This document shows, piece by piece, positions 37,542 to 46,440 of a DNA stretch of 64,000 nt (position 1 is its first letter; the number at the start of each line of letters is the position of its first letter). A program made the translations under genes and the position numbers. The stretch lies in NCBI GenBank assembly GCA_038251405.1, contig JBBSBH010000020.1, positions 21,820 to 85,819 on the forward strand, given 5' to 3'. Under the pieces are notes generated by a model that saw only the letters and a list, made by a program, of their open reading frames with translations, was not told where the DNA came from and did not search any database. Origin of the DNA: JADJLQ01 sp038251405 (GTDB lineage Bacteria; Bacteroidota; Bacteroidia; Chitinophagales; Saprospiraceae).

Positions 37542-38126
37542 TTGAACGCTCAGGTCATAGAATATATAGAATGGATTGCAGCCGCTTTTGGCCTCGTCAA
37601 TGTATTTTTATTAACCCGGCAAACGCTGTGGGCCTGGCCTGCAGGATTGACTAGTGTATTTCTATATGCCTTTGTTTTTTATCATAGCAAATTGTATTCT
37701 GATGTCATGCTTCATACCATATACGTAGTATTGAATGCTTTTGGTTGGTACAAATGGAGCAGTAAAAACTCAACACAGACGGAGGCTTTATCAGTAAGTA
37801 CCCTTGGGAATAGTGAAAGATTTTTCTGGTTATTAGCCATTCTGGTCGGATTTGTAATTTGGGGATATTTTTTACATAAAAATACAGATGCCTCCTTTGC
37901 CTTTGCAGATGCTTTTATATTAATGGCAAGCTTATGTGCTCAATACTTACTGGCCATCAAAAAACTGGAAAATTGGGTAATTTGGATTATAGTGGATGTA
38001 GTAGCCATTTCTATTTATTACCTCAAGGAGCTATACGTTACATCAGTCTTGTATGCAGTCTACTTATTGATCTGCATACTTGGATACGTGGAATGGAAAA
38101 AAAGCCTGAAACTTATAAGACAATAA
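37542..38126 (+). CDS. pnuC: PnuC-family nicotinamide riboside/mononucleotide transporter
   Basis: A 194-residue inner-membrane protein with about seven hydrophobic segments. Motifs include LLTRQTLWAWPAG, VVLNAFGWYKW, and WIIVDVVAISIYYLKELYVTSVLYAVYLL, the last the conserved PnuC C-terminal region. It imports nicotinamide riboside or a related vitamin for NAD synthesis. The best start is TTG at 37542. The only nearby ATG (37538) is out of frame, so the start is unusual. No NAD riboswitch or nadR gene is seen beside it. Confidence 0.9.
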   Translation: MNAQVIEYIEWIAAAFGLVNVFLLTRQTLWAWPAGLTSVFLYAFVFYHSKLYSDVMLHTIYVVLNAFGWYKWSSKNSTQTEALSVSTLGNSERFFWLLAILVGFVIWGYFLHKNTDASFAFADAFILMASLCAQYLLAIKKLENWVIWIIVDVVAISIYYLKELYVTSVLYAVYLLICILGYVEWKKSLKLIRQ

Positions 38127-38141
38127 ATGAGGCAATTAAAC

Positions 38142-38149
38142 TAATTTTG
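38142..38149 (+). promoter_or_regulatory. Promoter -7 element of the lipase-like gene
   Basis: TAATTTTG fits TAnnTTTG and ends 7 bases before the ATG at 38157, implying an almost leaderless transcript. Confidence 0.4.
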
Positions 38150-38156
38150 ATCAATC

Positions 38157-38984
38157 ATGGCCATTGAAGAATATTACAAAGTACTTACTGATAATAAAAA
38201 GACTTACTTAGCTGAATGGAAAATCAATAATCCAAAAGCCATAATTATACTTATACATGGATTGGGTGAGCACATTAGACGATATGATCAACAAATTGAA
38301 TTTTTCAATGATCATGGGTTTGGATTTATAAGTGCTGACCTTCCTGGCCATGGCAAAAGTGAAGGCAAAAGAGGTATGTGGGAATCTATGGACGAACTTT
38401 ATAAAGTAGTTGATGGGCTTTTTAAAATCACAAAAGATTCATATAAAAGCATTCCCATTATACTGTACGGTCATTCCATGGGGGGTAATATAGCAGCTGG
38501 ATATGCATTATTCAGAAAGCCCGAAATGCATGGGTTGATCTTAACTGGAGCTGCAATAGTCACTCCCAAGGATATGCCCAAGCCATTGATCCGGTTTATA
38601 TTATCAAGTCCGGGGGTCATTAAAAATCTTGTGATAGGAAGCAGGTTAAATTTAAAATCACTTTGCAATGATGAAGAAATAGTAAAAACATACATTGCGG
38701 ATCCATTGGTACACGATAGGATTTCGTTAGGATCTGGTGCTGTTATCCTGAATAATGCTATCGCTATTAAAAATGCCACCATTAACAATTCTTATCCTGT
38801 ATTGATCATGCATGGAGGAAAGGATACTATTTGTTTTCCATCAGGTTCTGAAGTTTTAATGAATGTATTTGCAAAAGGCACACTCAAAATCTGGCCGGGA
38901 ATGCTGCATGAAATACATAACGAGCCTGATAAAAGGCTGGTTTGGGCTTTTACTATGGATTGGCTCAATGAGATTTTGAAGTAA
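38157..38984 (+). CDS. Alpha/beta hydrolase, monoacylglycerol-lipase-like
   Basis: A 275-residue cytoplasmic hydrolase of the Hydrolase_4 (serine aminopeptidase S33) group. It has ILIHGLGEHIRRYDQ, SADLPGHGKSEGKRG, the nucleophile elbow YGHSMGGNIAA, the acid region LIMHGGKDTIC, and the catalytic His in PGMLHEIHNEP. The set matches bacterial monoglyceride lipases. It is convergent with ftsZ, and a terminator serving ftsZ lies in the 73-bp gap. Confidence 0.9.
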   Translation: MAIEEYYKVLTDNKKTYLAEWKINNPKAIIILIHGLGEHIRRYDQQIEFFNDHGFGFISADLPGHGKSEGKRGMWESMDELYKVVDGLFKITKDSYKSIPIILYGHSMGGNIAAGYALFRKPEMHGLILTGAAIVTPKDMPKPLIRFILSSPGVIKNLVIGSRLNLKSLCNDEEIVKTYIADPLVHDRISLGSGAVILNNAIAIKNATINNSYPVLIMHGGKDTICFPSGSEVLMNVFAKGTLKIWPGMLHEIHNEPDKRLVWAFTMDWLNEILK

Positions 38985-38985
38985 A

Positions 38986-39012
38986 TAAAAAAGGCGATCC
39001 TCGTGAATCGCC
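38986..39012 (-). terminator. Intrinsic terminator at the end of the dcw cluster
   Basis: On the minus strand GGCGAT and ATCGCC form a 6-bp perfect stem (38993-39012) over an 8-base loop, followed by TTTTTTA. It lies about 45 bases past the ftsZ stop. Confidence 0.8.
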
Positions 39013-39057
39013 TGAAATCAATCAATATTCGTCTGAAAAACTTTTGTTATTCACATC

Positions 39058-40473
39058 TTAATCTACATTATCGTAAAGAAAAGAATTATTTTCCCTTATC
39101 TGAGGTTCCTCATCATTGGATATAGTCCACCTCGATATGGTCTGATCTTTAGAAGATGGCACATCATCTAAAGGTATATTTCTTCGCAGATAAGCAGGTT
39201 GATTTTCCATATCAGCTGTATTCCTAAGCTGATGCATTTGGAAGCGCATTTTTCTGTTATTCTCGGTTCTGTTTTCAAGAGCTTCAAATCGCACTTTCTT
39301 CTCTTCAGCATTACTACCAGGTGTGCTTTCAGATTTTACTTCCGCTTTAATGAAAGGTTCGTCGGCCTGGATTCTTACTGCAAATTCCTTTGAATCAAAC
39401 TCTATAGTTTTTGCATTCGTTTCTGACAAATCAAATACTTCCTGCATAGTAGTACCAGGTTTTTCTTCTTCTAATGATACCTTGATATCTTTCTTTTCTA
39501 CTTTCACTGCTCCATAGCTTTGTTCAAATCCGGTAGCAATGATAGTGACACTTAAATTATTACCTAAGTTCTCATCGAAACAATTACCCCAAATGATGTC
39601 GGTGCCGTAGCCTGCTTCTTCCTGTACATATTCAGTGATTTCATAGATCTCATCCATGGTTACTTCTTGCGAGCCATAGGATATATTTAAAAGAATGTGC
39701 TTTGCTCCACGAATATCATTTTCTGCGAGCAGTGGCGAATTAAGTGCTTTTACTACAGCGTGGTGGGCACGATTCTCACCTTCTACCGTTGCAGTACCCA
39801 TGATAGCTACTCCGCTATTACGCATTACCGTATTTACATCCTCAAAATCTACATTTACATATCCAGGCATTGTAATAATCTCAGCAATGCCTTTAGCAGC
39901 TGTAGACAAAATATCATCCGCATGGCTAAATGCTTCACTTACGGGAAGATTTCCATAGATCTGGCGCAATTTTTCATTGGAAATAATCACCAATGCGTCT
40001 ACATTTTTCTTCATTTCCTCTATTCCTTCCATGGCTTGATCTTTTCTCCGCTTTCCTTCGAATGGAAATGGGACTGTAACTATACCTACGGTAAGAATAT
40101 CCATTTCTCGGGCAACTTTGGCTACTATAGGAGCGGCGCCTGTACCGGTACCTCCACCCATGCCTGCCGTGATAAATACCATTTTAGTATTTTCACTAAT
40201 GAGGGCTTGAATTTCTTCCAATGATTCTATGCAAGCCTCTTTCCCTATCTGAGGTTTGGAACCAGCCCCTCTCCCGGCAGTAAGTTGAGGACCAAGATTG
40301 ATTTTTATAGGAACTGGTGAGGTCTCCATAGCCTGGTTGTCTGTATTACAAATAATAAAGTCCACACCTACTATCCCTTGACGAAACATATGTGAAACTG
40401 CATTTGATCCACCGCCGCCAACACCAATTACTTTAATTATGTTTTCGGATTCTTTCATTATTTCGAATTTCAT
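39058..40473 (-). CDS. ftsZ: Cell division protein FtsZ
   Basis: A 471-residue tubulin-like GTPase that builds the division ring. The N-terminal VIGVGGGGSNAVSHM and the tubulin signature GMGGGTGTGAAPIVA are exact. The GTPase core ends near residue 320. A long, charged linker follows, and the tail contains PAYLRRNIPLDDVP, a conserved Bacteroidota C-terminal segment that may contact FtsA. It is last in the dcw operon, 58 bases after ftsA. An internal ATG (MKESENIIKV) five codons in is an alternative start. Confidence 0.97.
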   Translation of the reverse strand: MKFEIMKESENIIKVIGVGGGGSNAVSHMFRQGIVGVDFIICNTDNQAMETSPVPIKINLGPQLTAGRGAGSKPQIGKEACIESLEEIQALISENTKMVFITAGMGGGTGTGAAPIVAKVAREMDILTVGIVTVPFPFEGKRRKDQAMEGIEEMKKNVDALVIISNEKLRQIYGNLPVSEAFSHADDILSTAAKGIAEIITMPGYVNVDFEDVNTVMRNSGVAIMGTATVEGENRAHHAVVKALNSPLLAENDIRGAKHILLNISYGSQEVTMDEIYEITEYVQEEAGYGTDIIWGNCFDENLGNNLSVTIIATGFEQSYGAVKVEKKDIKVSLEEEKPGTTMQEVFDLSETNAKTIEFDSKEFAVRIQADEPFIKAEVKSESTPGSNAEEKKVRFEALENRTENNRKMRFQMHQLRNTADMENQPAYLRRNIPLDDVPSSKDQTISRWTISNDEEPQIRENNSFLYDNVD

Positions 40474-40531
40474 AAGTCTTTTAGTTTAAATAATTTGAGA
40501 GAATATTGTTCTAGATTCATCTGATGTTGTT

Positions 40532-41911
40532 TTATCGCAGATCAGGATCAGGTGTGGGTTCAAAAAACTTTTTTATATATTTCACTAAGTCATTTTTTGG
40601 ATGCCCATCCGTCGATGACTTTTGCACATTAGTATGATGAGATGTTGGAGCCAGGTTCAACTCCGTTTGAGCAGCTTCTACAGTTTCCAATATTTCAGCA
40701 GGCTTTTCTTTCCTGATTTGAATTTTAGAAACTGATTGAGCCTCCTTCATTTTCAAACCATACATGAGTAGTCCTACTCCAGTGGCGAATACAGGACTAG
40801 AGATTCGATCATTCATACCATGAGCAAAGTGTTCATTCGGAAATCCTATCCTGGTTTGTAACCCCGTATGATACTCACACAACAATTCAAAATTTTTCAA
40901 AAGGGCCCCGCCTCCTGTCAACACAATACCTCCTATCATTTTCTTTTCATAACCAGATCGCTTGATTTCATACATTATCAAATCCAATATTTCTTCCATG
41001 CGAGCCTGAATGATGCGCGCCAAATTCTTTTCGGAAATTTCTTTTGGATCGCGACCCTTTAATCCAGGAATAGTAATGATTCTGTTGTCCACTATTTCAT
41101 CAGCCAACGCAGAGCCAAATTTAATTTTTAATTTCTCAGCTTGCTCCGTCATTACAGTACACCCTTCCTTGATATCTTTCGTAATTACATTTCCACCAAA
41201 TGCAATTACGGCGGTATGCCGAATAATTCCTTCCTGGAAAATGGTGATATCTGTAGTACCTCCACCGATGTCAACCAATACTACACCTGCCTCTTTTTCT
41301 TCTTTGCTCAATACAGCTTCTGCACTGGCAATAGGTTCAAGAGTCATATCCGACACTTTGAGATTGGCCCGCTCTACACAGCGAAGGATATTGTTAGTAG
41401 CGGCAATTTGTCCTGTAATGATATGGAAATTAGCTTCCAATCTATGACCCGACATACCTATAGGATCAATGATACCCTGCTCAGCATCTACCGTAAACTC
41501 CTGGGGAATCACATGCAGGATTTTATCACCAGGTGTGAGGCCAAGCTTATACATATCTTTCACCAATTTATCGATATCATCCTGGCTAATCTCAGTCTCG
41601 TAATTTTCACGAGCGAGGATACCGCGGTGCTGTAAGCTTTTGATATGCTGTCCAGCGATACCCACATATACTTCCTGGATTTCACATTGAGCATCTTTTT
41701 CAGCAAGGTCCACTGCGTCAGAAATTGCTTTTACAGTTTTATCTATGTTGGCAATCACGCCTCGCAAAACACCTTCCGACTCTACTTTGCTGGCACCGAC
41801 AACATCGATTTTACCATATTCGTCTTTTCTGCCGACAATGCAACATACTTTAGTAGTGCCTATATCGAGGGCAGCTACTACATTTATTTTTCTAAAGTCT
41901 TTTGCATTCAT
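40532..41911 (-). CDS. ftsA: Cell division protein FtsA
   Basis: A 459-residue actin-like protein that tethers FtsZ to the membrane. It has VVAALDIGTTKVCCIVG, the SHDS-region VPQEFTVD, VLVDIGGGTTDITIF and GGIVLTGGGALLKNF. The C-terminal amphipathic segment NDLVKYIKKFFEP is the expected membrane-binding helix. The length is normal for Bacteroidota. It lies between ftsQ and ftsZ. Confidence 0.96.
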   Translation of the reverse strand: MNAKDFRKINVVAALDIGTTKVCCIVGRKDEYGKIDVVGASKVESEGVLRGVIANIDKTVKAISDAVDLAEKDAQCEIQEVYVGIAGQHIKSLQHRGILARENYETEISQDDIDKLVKDMYKLGLTPGDKILHVIPQEFTVDAEQGIIDPIGMSGHRLEANFHIITGQIAATNNILRCVERANLKVSDMTLEPIASAEAVLSKEEKEAGVVLVDIGGGTTDITIFQEGIIRHTAVIAFGGNVITKDIKEGCTVMTEQAEKLKIKFGSALADEIVDNRIITIPGLKGRDPKEISEKNLARIIQARMEEILDLIMYEIKRSGYEKKMIGGIVLTGGGALLKNFELLCEYHTGLQTRIGFPNEHFAHGMNDRISSPVFATGVGLLMYGLKMKEAQSVSKIQIRKEKPAEILETVEAAQTELNLAPTSHHTNVQKSSTDGHPKNDLVKYIKKFFEPTPDPDLR

Positions 41912-41947
41912 CTTAATTCGTTTTAGTATGAATAAATATTGATTGTT

Positions 41948-42739
41948 TTATGCTTTTTTTGTACAAATCACTTGTCCGCGAAATTTTAGATTTACTGTTC
42001 CGTATTTATCCCATCCTTCCGCTGGCAATATGGTTTTGTACACTTTTTTTAATGATTCCAATTTTTCGTCTAATCTTTCCAATGATCCAATATAAACTTT
42101 TGAAGGCCCTATCTTGGGCACTAATACCCAGTCACCTTCCTTATCAGCTGCCACTTGTTCTATTAATGTATTTAACAATCTATCTTCTCTGATTCTATTA
42201 GCCAATTCAAATAATTCTTGTTGCAATCCGGGCTTACCAATAGCCAGGGTATCAATATGATCGGGCATATTTACATAAGCTACTAATACTCGTGGAGAAT
42301 AATGAAGCGAGGCTGGCATGGTAGTGGCGTCTTTGTCTACATACATGCTATATCCGTTGCTCGTAACTACACGTAGTATAGGCTCTCTTTGAGTGACATA
42401 TACATTGAGCTGGTTATTGGCATCGACAAATACATCAGCTGATTTTATAAAATCCAATGATTTCAAACCTGCTTCTATCTCCATTGGAGAAAGGCTTCCC
42501 ATGGGCTTATTTGCAAACTCGGACTTAAATTTATTCGTTACCCGGGTACGCATTTCTTCACCCGTAATAAAATCATTACCACTTTCCAAATGCTTTACTT
42601 CTACTACCAATTGGCCGGTAATAGCTCTTTGTTTAAAGTGGGATGCTTTATGATAAAAAATACCGAATACCAAAACCGTTGCCATCAAACCGTATTTGAG
42701 CATGTTTTCACCCGACATCCATTTATGAAGTATTTTCAT
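41948..42739 (-). CDS. ftsQ: Cell division protein FtsQ/DivIB
   Basis: A 263-residue bitopic protein. A short cytoplasmic N-terminus precedes a membrane segment (about 14-30). A POTRA-like region (LVVEVKHLESGNDFITGEEM) and the beta domain (VDANNQLNVYVTQREPILRV, then VLVPKIGPSKVYIGS) follow. It bridges early and late division proteins. It overlaps murG by four bases. In related cluster layouts murC would sit between murG and ftsQ, and here it does not. Confidence 0.88.
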   Translation of the reverse strand: MKILHKWMSGENMLKYGLMATVLVFGIFYHKASHFKQRAITGQLVVEVKHLESGNDFITGEEMRTRVTNKFKSEFANKPMGSLSPMEIEAGLKSLDFIKSADVFVDANNQLNVYVTQREPILRVVTSNGYSMYVDKDATTMPASLHYSPRVLVAYVNMPDHIDTLAIGKPGLQQELFELANRIREDRLLNTLIEQVAADKEGDWVLVPKIGPSKVYIGSLERLDEKLESLKKVYKTILPAEGWDKYGTVNLKFRGQVICTKKA

Positions 42740-43836
42740 GATGCAGTGGGTATTAGTTTAAGCATTTCGTCTACGATATCTTCAGCTGCACGAGGCTTGG
42801 CCAATATTGCCTGAGCAATTTTCATTTCAGCCAATGCATCATCATCATCTAATAAATTCAATGCAGCCTCTATTGCTTTTGTAGGAGCAACTGCATCCTT
42901 TACAAATAGAGCTGCGCCTCTTGATACCAGGGCCATTGCATTATGTGTTTGATGGTCTTCCGCTACTATCGGGGACGGTACAAGAACTGCTGGCCTTTGA
43001 GCTATCAATATTTCAGAAATTGTAAGCGCACCGGCTCTGCATAAAATCACATCAGCGGCAGCAAAAGCAAGATCTACCCGCTCTATGAAAGGCATAGACT
43101 TTATATTGTCTGGTGTTTTGAACACCTTAGCATCGTATTTAACTATCCCCTGCTTTCCATATTGCCAAATCCATTGAATATTATGATTAGCTTCAATTAG
43201 CTCCAGATTCAAATCAATAGTATTATTTAAGGTACCAGCCCCGAGGCTACCACCCATTACCAGCACTGTCTTCCTGGTCGGATCTAGCCCAAAATATTGA
43301 ATGGCTTCTGATTTTTTTGAATCTATATTGCTCAAATCATCTCTAACCGGATTACCAGTGACTACTATTTTATCCTGGTCAAAAAATTTATCCATCCCAT
43401 CATAAGCAACACAGATTTTCTTTGCCTTTTTTGCAAGAATTTTATTCGTTTTTCCGGCAAATGAATTTTGTTCCTGAATAATAGTTGGAATGCCTATCCT
43501 GTTTGCCATAAATAATGTAGGGGCGCTGGCATAACCTCCAACTCCAATTACTATAGAAGGTTTGAATTTTTTCAAAATACTATTAGCCTGTCCCAGTGAT
43601 CTTAACAGTTTAAAAGGCATGGATAAATTCTTCCAAATATTTGTTCTATTAAATCCTGCTACATCCAGGCCTTTTATTTCAAAACCAGCTTTCGGCACTT
43701 GTTCCATTTCCATTCTGCCATTTGCCCCAATGAATAGAACCTCTGCCGAAGGGAATCTTCGTTTTATCTCCTGTCCTATTGCAATCGCAGGAAAAATATG
43801 ACCTCCGGTACCGCCTCCGCTAATGATCACTTTCAT
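42736..43836 (-). CDS. murG: UDP-GlcNAc:lipid I N-acetylglucosaminyltransferase MurG
   Basis: A 366-residue GT28 enzyme that turns lipid I into lipid II at the inner face of the membrane. It has SGGGTGGHIFPAIAIG, VIGVGGYASAP, PTIIQEQNSFAGKTN, VMGGSLGA and AGALTISEI, matching the family along its length. It overlaps ftsW by 17 bases and ftsQ by four, so translation is tightly coupled. Confidence 0.97.
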   Translation of the reverse strand: MKVIISGGGTGGHIFPAIAIGQEIKRRFPSAEVLFIGANGRMEMEQVPKAGFEIKGLDVAGFNRTNIWKNLSMPFKLLRSLGQANSILKKFKPSIVIGVGGYASAPTLFMANRIGIPTIIQEQNSFAGKTNKILAKKAKKICVAYDGMDKFFDQDKIVVTGNPVRDDLSNIDSKKSEAIQYFGLDPTRKTVLVMGGSLGAGTLNNTIDLNLELIEANHNIQWIWQYGKQGIVKYDAKVFKTPDNIKSMPFIERVDLAFAAADVILCRAGALTISEILIAQRPAVLVPSPIVAEDHQTHNAMALVSRGAALFVKDAVAPTKAIEAALNLLDDDDALAEMKIAQAILAKPRAAEDIVDEMLKLIPTAS

Positions 43837-45055
43837 CCTCAGAAATAATTTGGTTGAGAGAATCTGGTTTACTATTCATTGCCGGTGAAACATCCGGTAT
43901 TAAAGTCTTTTCAGGCGTGGGTTGTTCTTCCTGTATTGATTCGATGTATTTACTTACACTCATGATCATCCCAAATGCAACACTGGTAAATAATACTGAA
44001 GAGCCTCCCATACTTACGAGAGGGAGAGTGAGTCCTGTGACAGGTACTAAATTTACTGAAACAGCCATATTAGCAAATGCCTGTACCACTAAATTCAAGA
44101 CTAAGCCCATAGCAAGCATAGCACCAAATGCTTTTGGGCTTCGCATCACTATTCTGGATACTCTAAACAATAGCCATAGGTATAATAATACAATACCTGC
44201 CGCTCCAAGCAAGCCATATTCTTCACAAATTATAGCATAGATATAGTCAGCATAGGCAGCTGGCAAGAAATTTCGCTGAGTACTGTTACCTGGGCCAATT
44301 CCAAACCAGGATCCATTAGCGATGGCGATTTTAGATTGCTTCACCTGATATCCTGCATCCCCGCCCAGGAAGTCCTTTATCCTATTAACCCATGTATCTA
44401 CTCTGGCTATGCCTGGAAAAAAATGATTCACCAATACTACAGCTCCAAACATCATTAGCCCAAATACAAACATCATAAAAATGTATTTGAACGAAACTCT
44501 TCCCACAAACATGAGCATCACAGAAGTAATGAACATCAATAATGCAGTGGACAAATTAGAGGGAGCTATCAGGGCGCAAATGATCAAAACAGGCACAATT
44601 AATGGGATGAATGCGCTTTTAAAATTTTTGATATTATCTTGTTTATTGGATAATGATCTGGCTAAATAAATGATTAGGGCTAATCTTGCGTAGTCACTGG
44701 TCTGGAAAGAGAGGTTAATTACCGGAAGTGTAATCCAACGCTTAGCATCATTTGATTCTACTCCGAAGGCGAGGGTATAAACCAATAAAGGAATGGCTAT
44801 TAAAAAGAGTATCGGAGCTAGTTTATTGTATATCAGATAATTCTGTCGGTGACAAGCATACATACACAAAAGCCCGAGACCCGCCATTACGAATTGCTTG
44901 ATCAAATACATTTCCGTGTTACCCTTGTATTTGATATAAGCCATGCTACCTGTCGCACTATATACGGCCAGCAAACCAAAGCCGATCAAAATGCCAATGA
45001 TCAGCCACATCACTTTATCACCTTTCCACTCTTTTTTTGTAGTAATCTGTAACAT
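43820..45055 (-). CDS. ftsW: Septal peptidoglycan polymerase FtsW (SEDS family)
   Basis: A 411-residue protein with about ten membrane segments. Family motifs include LAVYSATGSMAY, SNLSTALLMF, GNGSWFGIGPG-like IANGSWFGIGPGNS, and the C-terminal PVTGLTLPLVSMGGSS. It polymerises lipid II with the transpeptidase FtsI during division. It follows mraY after two bases, leaving no room for murD, which usually lies between them in this cluster. Confidence 0.95.
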   Translation of the reverse strand: MLQITTKKEWKGDKVMWLIIGILIGFGLLAVYSATGSMAYIKYKGNTEMYLIKQFVMAGLGLLCMYACHRQNYLIYNKLAPILFLIAIPLLVYTLAFGVESNDAKRWITLPVINLSFQTSDYARLALIIYLARSLSNKQDNIKNFKSAFIPLIVPVLIICALIAPSNLSTALLMFITSVMLMFVGRVSFKYIFMMFVFGLMMFGAVVLVNHFFPGIARVDTWVNRIKDFLGGDAGYQVKQSKIAIANGSWFGIGPGNSTQRNFLPAAYADYIYAIICEEYGLLGAAGIVLLYLWLLFRVSRIVMRSPKAFGAMLAMGLVLNLVVQAFANMAVSVNLVPVTGLTLPLVSMGGSSVLFTSVAFGMIMSVSKYIESIQEEQPTPEKTLIPDVSPAMNSKPDSLNQIISEDESDH

Positions 45056-45057
45056 GA

Positions 45058-46308
45058 TTATCTGATTTTAAGAGTGATGATGGCGATTACGGCTAAGAAA
45101 ATAGCAGTGATCCAAAATCGATTTACAATTTTCGCTTCGTGCATACCACTTTTTTGATAATGGTGGTGTAGCGGTGACATTTTAAAAATGCGGCGGCCTT
45201 CGCCATATTTCTTTTTGGTATATTTAAAGTAGGAAACCTGCAATACCACACTGAGATTTTCTATTAAAAAAATCCCGCAGAATATAGGTACCAGTAATTC
45301 TTTTCGCAATACTATCGCTAGTGTTGCAATCACTCCACCTAATGTAAGACTTCCTGTATCACCCATAAATACGGATGCCGGATACGAATTGTACCATAAA
45401 AATCCAATACAGGCTCCGATAAAACAGGATGTAAAAATTACCAATTCACCAGAATTAGGGATAAAGTATATACCCAGATAATCTGCAAAAATGGCATTGC
45501 CACTCACGTAAGCAAATACAATCAGGGCGACTCCGGCGATGGATGATACACCGGTAGCCAATCCATCTATACCATCGGTAAGATTAGCACCGTTTGATAC
45601 TGATACCAAAACCAATATCACCATTAATACATACAATATGGGTGTGCAATTTTTGGCAGCAGGACCCATCCATGAAAGCAATTTGGAATAATCAAATACA
45701 TTTCCTTTCACAAAAGGTACATTGGTAGACAAGGCTCTGGCATGCACCATAGCCTTTACCTGATCTCCCTCTTTTACATTTACTCGTTCTACTATTTCAT
45801 AGCCTGCTTTAGTAGCTTCAGATTCTGAAAGCCTGATCAGTACACCTTTATTGTACATCAATGTCAAAGCCACTACTAACCCACAAATGATTTGACCCAC
45901 TAACTTAGTCTTAGCTTGTAGTCCTTCTTTGTTCTTCTTAAATACTTTGATATAATCATCTAAGAATCCAATTATAAATAACCAAATGGTTACAAACAAC
46001 ATGAGTAAAATGTATACATTATCTAGTCTTGCCCACAGCAGACAAGGGATTACAATTGCCATAATAATGATGATACCACCCATGGTAGGTGTACCTTCTT
46101 TTTCCTTTTGTCCCTGCAGTCCCAGATCTCTTACTGATTCACCAATTTGTTTCTTGCGTAAATATTTTATAATGCGATTGCCATAAAGAATACTGATAAT
46201 CAATGAAAAAATCAACGCTCCGCCTGCTCTGAAGGAGATGTATTTAAACAACCCCGCCCCAGGCAGATCAATGTGTTGGTTTATATATTCAAATAGATTA
46301 TACAGCAT
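45058..46308 (-). CDS. mraY: Phospho-N-acetylmuramoyl-pentapeptide transferase MraY
   Basis: A 416-residue membrane enzyme that makes lipid I. It has GTPTMGGIIIIMAI, the DDYIKVFKKN loop, NLTDGIDGLATG with the catalytic Asp pair, MGDTGSLTLGG and MSPLHHHYQKSGMHE. It is longer than E. coli MraY because of an insertion of about 60 residues after KGVLIRLSES, a feature of Bacteroidota homologues. A 132-bp gap to murE may hold an internal promoter, but I cannot identify one. Confidence 0.97.
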   Translation of the reverse strand: MLYNLFEYINQHIDLPGAGLFKYISFRAGGALIFSLIISILYGNRIIKYLRKKQIGESVRDLGLQGQKEKEGTPTMGGIIIIMAIVIPCLLWARLDNVYILLMLFVTIWLFIIGFLDDYIKVFKKNKEGLQAKTKLVGQIICGLVVALTLMYNKGVLIRLSESEATKAGYEIVERVNVKEGDQVKAMVHARALSTNVPFVKGNVFDYSKLLSWMGPAAKNCTPILYVLMVILVLVSVSNGANLTDGIDGLATGVSSIAGVALIVFAYVSGNAIFADYLGIYFIPNSGELVIFTSCFIGACIGFLWYNSYPASVFMGDTGSLTLGGVIATLAIVLRKELLVPIFCGIFLIENLSVVLQVSYFKYTKKKYGEGRRIFKMSPLHHHYQKSGMHEAKIVNRFWITAIFLAVIAIITLKIR

Positions 46309-46440
46309 TTTAAATATGATAGTTCACTCTCCGGAAGTTTAAAAAAACAGGGTAGCAGGGTAAGATTTCACTTTTGAAGCCATCGCCAGCTACACCTGTT
46401 AAAACCAACCTGAGAATGATAATTAACTTGTTTATATTTT

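Noticed and set aside
37934..38167. 77-codon plus-strand frame at the end of pnuC
   Set aside because: Out-of-frame shadow of the PnuC C-terminal membrane helices.
39697..40224. 175-codon plus-strand open frame across ftsZ
   Set aside because: Antisense shadow of the conserved FtsZ GTPase core; the translation is Phe/Tyr/Cys-rich and protein-unlike.
41010..41635. Two long plus-strand open frames (145 and 164 codons) across ftsA
   Set aside because: Antisense shadows of a well-conserved gene with no start context or domain.
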